From the NCBI GenBank assembly GCA_023362775.1, contig JALMGJ010000008.1, positions 21,888,501 through 21,952,500 on the forward strand: a DNA stretch of 64,000 nucleotides, given 5' to 3'. Made by a program: the position numbers and the translations under genes. Within the stretch, counting starts at the first letter, position 1. Each line of letters starts with the position of its first letter. The stretch is from Charina bottae. Its lineage: Eukaryota > Chordata > Lepidosauria > Squamata > Charinaidae. The notes under the pieces are model-generated. The model searched no databases and had not been told where the DNA came from. It saw only the letters and a list, made by a program, of their open reading frames with translations. Positions 56,160-64,000 of the stretch are shown here, in pieces.

Positions 56160-56848
56160 GGCTTCCGGTGCAGGAAAATGGTGAGCGGACATGTGAGTTC
56201 ACAGCTCGTCTAACTTCAATCTTTAACTTCTAAATGGGGAAAAGTTAATTGGTCTTGCGGAGCCTTTGTGTTAAGCAGATCACAGCAGGAATGGTAGAAG
56301 AAGAGTAGACCTGCAAAGAAGAAACCAGCGGCTTCTGGACGGCGACGACGAGACAAGTATCTGTCACTTTCGCTTTCTTCGCCTGTTTCACAGCTCGAGT
56401 GAAAGTAGTGAAAGCAGCCGGGAAGCTGGGTATACGCTTACCTCGTTAGATGCCTAAATTCCTTAGGCTAAGCTGCCATTCTTTCCTGCACTGAATTTGG
56501 GATTTAAGGTTAACTTAAAGAGAAGAAAGTTTATTTACTTTACCATCTAAAGAAAACCTAAAATTTGAAGGAGACTCTGATACTAAACTGGACTTAGAAA
56601 GATAAGATTTATATTTAATTATTTAAGACACCATTTTTGCTCTGTAAGGCTTTTCCTTTCTCTTTGTTGTAATTGTACTTTTCGTGGCTGATATTATATA
56701 CAGTATACACTTATATTTGTACTTATCTTATTATTCTATTTAAGCTACATTAAGTTTATACTCTTTAGTTGTAATTGACAAGTTGATAAGGTTTAGGTAT
56801 TAGTAGTGTAAGATATACTGATATAAGATTAAAATTAAATTCTAAAAG
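56160..56848 (+). promoter_or_regulatory. L1 5' UTR with probable internal promoter
   Basis: The first ~300 bp are GC- and CpG-richer than the surroundings (for example acggcgacgacgagacaagt, tcacagctcgagtgaaagta), as expected of an L1 internal polymerase II promoter. The remainder is AT-rich leader up to the ORF1 ATG. Confidence 0.6.
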
Positions 56849-57724
56849 ATGAATACCAGAAAATTACAGAGAAGGAAATCTGACTCAGAGGAGAATAGAG
56901 GGGATTGGATAAAATCTTTTTTTGAAGAATTTACCACAAAGGCAATTCAAAGCATAACCTCCAACGTGACTACCTTATTAGAAGAAAAAATTAAAGGGTT
57001 TGAAGATAGCTTAGACAAAAAATTAGATAGCATGGAACAGAAGTTTCAAACAGAAATTAAAGGTGTAAAAGAAAGAGTACAGAAAATGGAAAAGCAAAAT
57101 GAAGAAGAATTAGACAAACTTACACTATTAGAAATTAAACAAAAGGAAAAATGTATAAGAATTAGAGGACTTATAGAAGGGAAAGAACTAGAAATTTAAA
57201 ATACTGTAACAAAAATGTTGGCAAATTTAATTGAATGGGAAACAGAACAGCTAGAGGAAGAAATTGAAGGGATATACAGGGTGAATTCGAAGTATGCTAG
57301 GGAACACAACCTTCCTAGAGACATGGTAATGGAGTTCAGTAGAAAGAAACTCAGAGACATGATAATTCAGACTGCTTACGGAAAAAAAATAGAAATTGAA
57401 GGAAAAAATATTAAAATTTTTAAGGAGATTCCAAACACAATCCTAAAAAAAAGAAAGGACTATTTTTTTTAACTGAAATTTTTGAAGAAGAACAAGATTA
57501 TGTATAGATGGGAAACTTTGGAAGGGATTTCGGTTACCTATAAAGAACAGAGATATAAATTAAATTCAACAGAAAAAACAAAGGATTTTCTTAGAAAACT
57601 GGAAAAGGATAATCAACAAATGAGAGGTAGTAGTGGTAAAAAAGAAGGGACAAAAATAAACCTTAGAACTGATTCTCAAGCCTCCGGCTCTAAAGATTTG
57701 AGCAGTCATTCAAATAATGAGTAA
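56849..57724 (+). pseudogene. L1 ORF1 protein (two in-frame stops)
   Basis: ORF1 encodes the RNA-binding chaperone that packages L1 RNA. One reading frame runs from the ATG at 56849 to the stop at 57724 (about 291 codons), broken by TAA at 57197-57199 and again at about 57470-57472. Visible parts are an N-terminal basic segment, a heptad-rich coiled coil (KIKGFEDSLDKKLDSMEQKF and on to ~residue 100), an RRM-like region (KCIRIRGLIEG) and a C-terminal domain containing YAREHNLPRDMV and MYRWETLEGISVTYK. The order fits vertebrate L1 ORF1p. The stop overlaps the ORF2 ATG (57717). Confidence 0.88.
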
Positions 57725-60700
57725 CTTAAAATGTTTATCATGGAACGTCAACGGACTGAACGCCCCAGCAAAAAGAAGAATTTTTTTTCATACGGTTATT
57801 ATTTATTTATTTATTTATTTATTTATTAAATTTAGACATTATATGTTTCCAGGAAACCCATATTAGATCTAGAGAGGTTAAATTACTGATAAATAAAAAA
57901 TTTGGTTTAGATTTTACATCTGCAAATGAAGGGGGAAAAATGGAGTGGTTTGTTACATAAAATCTTACTTAAACCCAGACTTTTACTAACAGATACTAAA
58001 GGAAGATTCATTGCCATTGAAATTGAGATTCAAAATTTAAAAGTAATTCTAGTCGGATTATATGTCCCAAACGACAAACAATTTTTTTTTATAAAACTTT
58101 ATTTAACTCCTTAGCAGATATACCCAACAAGAACTGGCTAATGATGGGGGATTATAATGGAGTGGTAACACCCACACTTGATAGAAAATCGGATAAGCCA
58201 ATTAAGCAAAATCAGGGAAAATTACCAAATGAATTTTTTGAACTTGCAAACAACCTAGATCTGGTGGATGCATGGAGACACAAAATGGGGAACGCAAAAG
58301 AATTTACATTTTTTTTTTCAGATAGACATAAATCATTCTCTAGAATTGATATGATTTGGCTTTCTAAAAATTTAATAAATAAAATTAAGTATATGAAAAT
58401 ATTGGCCAAAACATTCTCAGATCATAATGCTGTCCAATTAGACCTAAAAATTACATCAAAAACATATAGATGGAGACTTAATGAAACTTTATTAAGGAAC
58501 AAACAATATCTAGAAGACAGCAAAAAAAAAAAACTAAAATAATTTTTTGAGATAAACATGAATGATGAGGTAAACATTAATACAATTTGGGATGCAGGTA
58601 AAGTCTATATTAGCGGTCATTTTGGTCTCTTTGGTCTCTTGGCAACTATCTTAGAAAACTGAAACAACAAAAATTTCTACAAATCTGCGACCAAATTAAA
58701 ATAAAAGAAACTGAACTTCAAAGTAATCCCAAAGACAAAAATATTAAAAACCAAATAAATATTTTACAAAAGCAATTAGAACTCCAAACAATAGATGAAA
58801 TAGAAAAAAAATTAAGATACGTCAGACAGAGACATTTTCAACATGCTAATAAAGCAGGGAAATTGTTAGCTTTTAAATTAAGAAAAGAGGCAAACAAAAA
58901 GATTATTAATAAAAGAAAAGAAAATGAAGAAGAATTGACCGATAATCAAGGTATTAGAAAGGCATTTTACGACTTTTATAATAAATTATATCGAAAGCAA
59001 CAATTAACACAAGACAAATGTGATACCTATTTACAAAAAAGTAAAGTGGAGAAGATTTCTCAAACGCAAAGAGAGAATTTGAATGAACCAATTACAAACC
59101 AGGAAATAATAGAAGCTATAAAAAACAAAAATCAGGTAAAACACCAGGACCGGATGGTTTTACAGCATCTTATTATAAACATTTTCAGGAATTTCTCATA
59201 ACTCCATTTAATATGCTCCTAAATTCAATAATGGCAGGAAATACTACACCTAATTCATGGATAGAAGCAAATATCATTTTAATTCCTAAAGAAGACCAAG
59301 ATCCGACTCTGTGTAAAAACTACAGACCAATCTCTCTTCTAAATACAGATTACAAAATATTTTCCACCATCCTGGCTAATAGACTAAAAAAAGTTCTACA
59401 AGATACAATAAATTTGGATCAAAGTGGCTTCCTACCAAAAAGATATATAAAAGATAATATAAGATCCATTTTAAACATAATTGAATATGCAAAAAATCAT
59501 AATGATAAACAAATTATTATTTTTAGATGCTGAAAAAGCATTTTATAATTTAAATTGGGAATTTTTGATTAAAATGCTTAAAAGATTAGAATATGGAAAC
59601 AAATTTATCAATGCGATTCAAGCAATTTATACAAATCAAAAAGCCAAGATAGTGGTAAATAATGATACAACCCAAAATTGCAATATAGGTAAGGGCACTA
59701 GACAAGGATGCCCAATATTTCCCCTTTTATTCATTTTGGTTTTGGAAATCCTTCTAGAAAATATTAGAAAAGATAGTCAAATTGAAGGAGTCAAAATAAA
59801 ACAGGAAAATTATAAGCTAAGTGCATTTGCAGATGATATTGTTATTACTCTACAAAATCCAGATAATTCATTAAGTCACTTACTAAAAAAGATACATGAA
59901 TTTGGAGAGCTTGCTGGATTTAAAATAAACATCCAAAAAACAAAAATGATAAATTTAAATATGTCTGCAAACAATATTCACACTATGGAATTGGCAACGG
60001 GATTTAAAAATGTTAAAAAAATAAGATATTTAGGAGTTGAAATCACATCAAAAAATTCAGATCTGTTCAAAAATAACTATATTAAAATTTGGAATGAAAT
60101 ACGACAAGATCTACATAATTGGACAAAGCTCTAAGTATCTCTCCTTGGAAGGATTTCCACAATCAAAATGAATATTCTTCCAAGAATACTGTTTTTATTT
60201 CAAACAGTACCAATAATAATCACAGATAAAACATTTCTAAATTGGCAAAAAGATCTCGCTAAATTCATATGGCAAGGGAAGAAACCTAGAATCAAATATA
60301 AATACTTACAAGATACTAAAGAAAATGGAGGATTTGGCTTACCAGATTTAAGATTATATTATGAAGCTAGTGTACTGGTTTGGATGAGAGAATGGATAAA
60401 ATTAGATAACAGAAAATTATTATTGAATTTAGAGGGGCATGATCTTAGATTTGGATGGCACGGGTACCTCTGGTACGATAAAACAGCAAATTTACGCATC
60501 ATCCAATTAGGAAATCAATTCTAAAAATTTGGGAGAAATACAAGAAATTGATAGTACCAAATTTACCACTATGGATCTCCCCATATGAAGCATTTACACT
60601 GCCAGGTATCACAACTAGGAATAAGTGGTTAAATTATAAAGATTTGTTGTTATTTGAGGGTTCAAACTATAAATTTAAAACCAGGGAAGAATTAGAGAAT

Positions 60701-61369
60701 GAGGGGCACATTTGCAATTGGTATACATATTTACAAGTAAAAGCGCAATTTAAGATTCACTCCAAAAACTTTAAATTCAAAAGTAGCTCTGTTAATTGGG
60801 ACAATATATTGTGGAGAGAAGAGGACCATCTAATTACCAAAGTTTACAAAATTTTACTACAAAATAAAATCTCCAAATTACCTATAAAGAACTCTATAAT
60901 TAAATGGGAACAAAATGTGGGTCACAGCATTCAATTTGAAAATTGGGAGAAAATATGGTTAAAAGATTTGAATTTTACTTTAAATTACAATATGAGAGAA
61001 AACTTTTTCAAAATGATGTACAGATGGTACCTGACTCCAAATGTATTGTCAAAAATGAATCCTGTTATACCAAATCACTGTTGGAAATGTAAAAAAGAAA
61101 CTGGTACTTTCTATCATTTATGGTGGATGTGTCAAAAAACAAAGAACTATTGGGACAAAATCCATAAAACTATCTGTGACATTATTCAAGAAGATGTCAT
61201 CAAAGATCCAGAACTCTATTTATTGGGCTTCATAAAACCAGAACTACATAAGAAACATGGAAAACTATTATTCTACGTAATAACCGCTGCTAGAATCGTC
61301 TTTGCCAAATATTGGAAGGAAGAATATATACCCACGACTGAGGAATGGATTATAAATAATTGGACTTGA
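57717..61369 (+). pseudogene. L1 ORF2 protein: endonuclease, RT, zinc knuckle (frameshifted)
   Basis: ORF2 starts MSNLKCLSWNVNGLNAPAKR at 57717, overlapping the ORF1 stop. The apurinic endonuclease covers 57717-58520: QETHI, GDYNGV, SRIDMIW and FSDHNAV are readable. RT lies at about 59100-60130: KNYRPISLLNTDYKIF, QSGFLPKRYIKDN, motif A LFLDAEKAFYNLNW, motif B GTRQGCPIFPLLF and motif C AFADDIVI. The C-terminal domain (60168-61369) ends with a CWKCKKETGTFYHLWWMC knuckle. The reading changes frame at least six times (near 57790, 58090, 58545, 59150, 59510 and 60525). Motif A has Tyr where most L1 copies have Asp. The coding length of about 1217 codons is near the family norm. Confidence 0.92.
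57799..57828. repeat. (ATTT)n microsatellite inside L1 ORF2
   Basis: Seven to eight ATTT units interrupt the endonuclease coding sequence after RRIFFH and shift the frame. Confidence 0.92.
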
Positions 61370-62031
61370 TGCAAATGGCTAAATTGACTGACCAAATTAA
61401 TGATAGAAACATGGAAGAATTTAATATAGTTTGGAGTCCTTTTTTTAAATTTATTCAAAAATCGCAAAATATTCAATTAGAAAATTAATATTAATTATGT
61501 AATTAAGATAAATAGAATTAAATTGGTATATAAAGATGTGAGGGAAAGAGTAGATGGGAAGTAAGAAGTCCTTTTTGTATTTGTGTTTTTTTTTAGTTTT
61601 TCTTTTTAGTTTTTTCTTTTGGAGGTGGTAAAGGGAGAAGGGGTAGAAGAAAGTAGAGTAGAGGGAGTGAGGAAGTGGAGTTAAAAGAAGGGTAGAGAAG
61701 AAAGAGGAAGAAAGGAGAGAAAGAAAGAGGATGAGAAGAAATAAGAAGAAAAGAGGGTTATTAATAACTACCAAATTAGAGTTAATTGAATTAAGTGTAG
61801 AGGTTAGTCAGTTTTGGTTAGCTTTGTCAAACAGGAAGAAGTATTGGGGTTTTTTTTTTGTTAGGTTAGTTTAGATTAGATCAAGGTTAATTATGTAAAA
61901 TTATAAAATGTTAGGGTAGGATATGTTAGGATACGTTTTGTTATATTATGTTATGTCTGGTATGTTTTTTTCTTTTTATAATGTATTGTTATATATTATT
62001 CAAAAATTAATAAAAAATTAATATAAAAAAA
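61370..62031 (+). repeat. L1 3' UTR with polypurine block
   Basis: The stretch 61618-61757 is almost entirely A and G on the plus strand, with many GGAG and GAAG runs, a usual L1 3' UTR feature. The end attaataaaaaattaatata leads into a short A-run and the target duplication. Confidence 0.8.
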
Positions 62032-62049
62032 AGAAACAAAGCTATGCAG

Positions 62050-62642
62050 AAACAGAAGGGCATATGCTGAATGATTTAAACAATTAGAATTACACATAAA
62101 TTTAACCCAATTCTTGTCTTACAACATAAGAAGAAAGCAACACATAATCAAGTAGATTTAATAGAATTAATTGAAATTTATAATAAGCTAATTTCTGTTA
62201 AAAAGGAATATTTTGAAAAAAGGCAATAAGTTAGATAAATAGTTGTCTTATCAATTGCATAAGGAAAAGGATTAAAGAAATATTACTGGGAAGGGAACTA
62301 GGAATGTTTTACAACAAAGGAGATTCTAGAGCAATTAATATTCTAGATTATACAGTAAATCTGATCCAGAAAAGATTGAGGAATATGTAAACAAAACATT
62401 ATTACAAAATCAACAGATCAACAAAAGTAAGTTCTTAATCAACCTAAAAATGAAGATACAATAAAACTAAACAGGCAATTTAAAAAAGGGCAATTGAGTA
62501 AAGCTCCAAGACCTGATGGTATTTCTGCAATATACTATACGACTTTTCAAGAAATTCTGGTTAAACCATTAACTAATGAATTTAATTTAAGAATGTGAAG
62601 AACTTCCTTCATCATGGAATGAAACTTTCATCCCTTTAATTT
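62050..62642 (+). pseudogene. Older L1 ORF2 fragment
   Basis: Broken frames read LSKAPRPDGISAIYYTTFQE near 62495 and then PSSWNETFIPLI, equivalent to the SGKAPGPDG and ...IPLIPK blocks of L1. It is more degraded than the full-length copy next to it, which may have inserted at its edge. Confidence 0.7.
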
Positions 62643-62838
62643 AGAAAGAAGTGGTACCTAATTTATCTACTCGGATTTGCATGCTTTTGAACTGCTAGGT
62701 TGACAGAAGCTGGGACTGATTGTACTAGTAGCCAGAAGCTTACTCTGGCTGCAGCTCACGCTCGGGTTTTGAACTGCTGAGTTTTCAGCCTTAATGGCTT
62801 CTGACTCAGCGTCTTAACCACTGAGCCACCACGGTCCC
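62643..62838 (-). mobile_element. Sauria-type SINE, 5' part
   Basis: The minus strand starts ggaccgtggtggctcagtgg ttaagacgc, with the A-box region clear. The B box is degraded (ggttcgaat replaced by gttcaaaacc). It ends in the body (aagcatgcaaatccgagtag) and lacks the BovB-like tail seen at 27536. Confidence 0.82.
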
Positions 62839-63441
62839 CACTAACCAAGTGCTCCATTATCTGGGTATTGATTGCTGCCGAGGAGGTGTTCTGGTCTTCT
62901 GGCTTTTCTATTGTCTCTTATGAATGGTGTGTAAATGTTGTTTACCTCTATGTGTCTGTTGATGGCTGCTTTGTATGAGTGCCAAGCTTCCAGGAATTCT
63001 CTAGCATTTTTGGATTTGGCTTGGTTTAAGATGCTCACAGTTTCCCAGTTGAAATTATGGTTGTGTCTGTCCATGTGTTGTGAGATTGAGGAGTTTTCAT
63101 TGTGTCTTCTGACTGCTAGTTGGTGTTCGTAGATGCGCTCTTCTAGTCTTCTGCCAGTCTGTCCTACATAGTGGCTGCTACAGTCCTTACACTGTATGTT
63201 GTAGATAACACCTGTTTTTTCTTCTTGGGCTACTGGGTCTTTTGGGTTACTTACAATGTTCTAAAGGATTTTGGTTGGTTTTTGTGCTACGGTGATGCCA
63301 TGTGGTCATAACAGTCTGTTGTTAGTTTCTGAGATGTTTCTGATGTATGGCAGTGTTATCCTTTTCATAGCTTCTGTTGGTTGTGTTGTAGTGGTTTGGG
63401 TAGTCAGACACTTTTTGATAAAGTGAGAGCACCAAGGACTC
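62839..63441 (-). mobile_element. Penelope-like fragment with GIY-YIG domain
   Basis: The minus strand carries a GIY-YIG domain: GVIYNIQCKDCSSHYVGQTG (about 63232-63173), RRLEERIYEH and, at about 62975, NAREFLEAWHSYKAAINRH with the expected catalytic glutamate. The family differs from the dimer at 13211. At the 5' edge (63424-63441) the terminal sequence agagcaccaaggactcc is inverted relative to the element, as in the copy at 8499-8946. The RT and most of the 3' end are missing. It abuts the Sauria SINE. Confidence 0.83.
62841..63232 (-). pseudogene. GIY-YIG endonuclease fragment of second Penelope family
   Basis: A single frame of about 130 codons contains the whole GIY-YIG module. Y of GVIYN, YVG, the RRLEERIYEH arginine helix and E of EFLEAW are in place. 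The first ATG (63074) lies inside the domain, so translation of an intact protein is impossible here. It ends with EHLLGSNQYPDNGALG at the junction with the SINE. Confidence 0.8.
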
Positions 63442-64000
63442 CAAAGATAGAATATTTTTGAGATTCTTACTTCACAGTGGTTTAGACCACCTGATTCATT
63501 TTAGTATCTTCAGATAGATAGCATAGTATTAAAAGAATTGCAGAAACAAGGAGGAAAAATCTTACAATGCACAATTTAGAACGTCTTGGCCTTATTTATA
63601 AATTGATAGTGAAATATTCAAAAACCAAATAAGTTAAACACTGCATGATGAAATGGATGCAGAATTTCGATATAGTAATAGATATGCAACAACAAGAATT
63701 TAAGTTCAAGAAGAATATTAAATTTACACTGAATATTATACTTAAGAGAAAACTGGTATAAGATGTTTTATCATTGGTATATTACCCCAATCCTGAATGC
63801 TAAAATGGATAGTTCATTTTCTAAAAACTGTTGGAACTGTAATGATCAGGTCAAATAATTCTTTCATATGTAGTGTTCAATTCCACTACATATGAAAAAT
63901 GATTCATACCAGAGTAAAATAAATCTTAAAAGTTGATTTCCCATTTCAGTCTGCAATATTCTTACTAAATTTTATCAAACCATTTATTCTTACAAGGTAT
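63442..64000 (+). pseudogene. L1 ORF2 C-terminal fragment, runs off the window
   Basis: Plus-strand broken frames contain NWYKMFYHWYITPILNAKMD and NCWNCNDQVK, matching the FFKMMYRWYLTPNVLSKMNP / CWKCKKET region of the full-length L1. It is more 3' in the protein than the piece at 62050, so the two may be parts of one old L1 with the middle lost, or separate copies. Confidence 0.7.

Larger units (their letters stand above)
56160..62031 (+). mobile_element. Full-length L1 LINE, TSD AGAAACAAAGCTATGCAG
   Basis: An 18-bp perfect target duplication lies at 56142-56159 and 62032-62049. Between are a GC-richer 5' UTR (56160-56848), ORF1 (56849-57724), ORF2 (57717-61369), a 3' UTR with a polypurine block, and an A-rich end. 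The length (5.87 kb) is standard for a complete L1. Both ORFs carry stops or frameshifts, so it is dead, but the exact 18-bp repeat suggests an insertion of moderate age at most. Confidence 0.95.

Overview
This window looks like ordinary intergenic or intronic DNA from a squamate reptile (lizard or snake), packed with transposable elements. Support for the lineage comes from two Sauria-type SINEs, an L2 LINE with an (ATTT)n 3' tail, a BovB 3' end, Penelope-like elements with GIY-YIG domains, CR1 remnants, a vertebrate-type L1, a chromodomain Ty3/Gypsy element and hAT miniature elements. I recognise no host protein-coding exon, tRNA, rRNA or CRISPR array. The convincing long open frames all belong to retrotransposons.

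Layout. 1-5 kb: an L2 3' fragment, a 413-bp LTR element with inverted U3 ends, and an L2 copy whose 761-codon reverse-transcriptase frame is uninterrupted. 7-9 kb: a (TCTG)n(TCTA)n microsatellite, a 250-bp inverted duplication and a short Penelope-like element. 10-13 kb: a BovB end and an 86-bp direct repeat. 13.2-18.2 kb: a head-to-head inverted Penelope dimer with one 12-bp target duplication, its left arm interrupted by a 2.1-kb L1-derived insertion. 18-35 kb: mostly single-copy AT-rich DNA with a strong hairpin, tRNA-derived SINEs, a solo LTR, a Sauria SINE, a truncated L1 and a degraded antisense LINE. 35-41 kb: a 115-bp hAT hairpin MITE, an L1-like element carrying an LTR insertion, and an internally deleted Gypsy element with an inverted LTR segment. 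41-50 kb: CR1, an unclassified LINE split by an L2, and a hAT element containing a 56-bp minisatellite. 51-64 kb: CR1 remnants, a full-length L1 (5.9 kb, 18-bp target duplication), and older L1, SINE and Penelope pieces.

Most notable pattern. Three LTR elements (1485-1897, 36592-37101, 37567-40859), each with its own 5-bp target duplication, share an odd architecture: an LTR 3' terminus (...ACA) abuts an inverted copy of U3 that runs out to the element edge. The Gypsy case is recent (804-bp arms of equal length). The other two are older. The Penelope copies likewise show inverted or dimeric 5' ends. The window is therefore a good record of fold-back or self-integration structures of retroelement cDNA. 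The dates and mechanisms are inference. The repeats, junctions and target duplications were read directly from the sequence.
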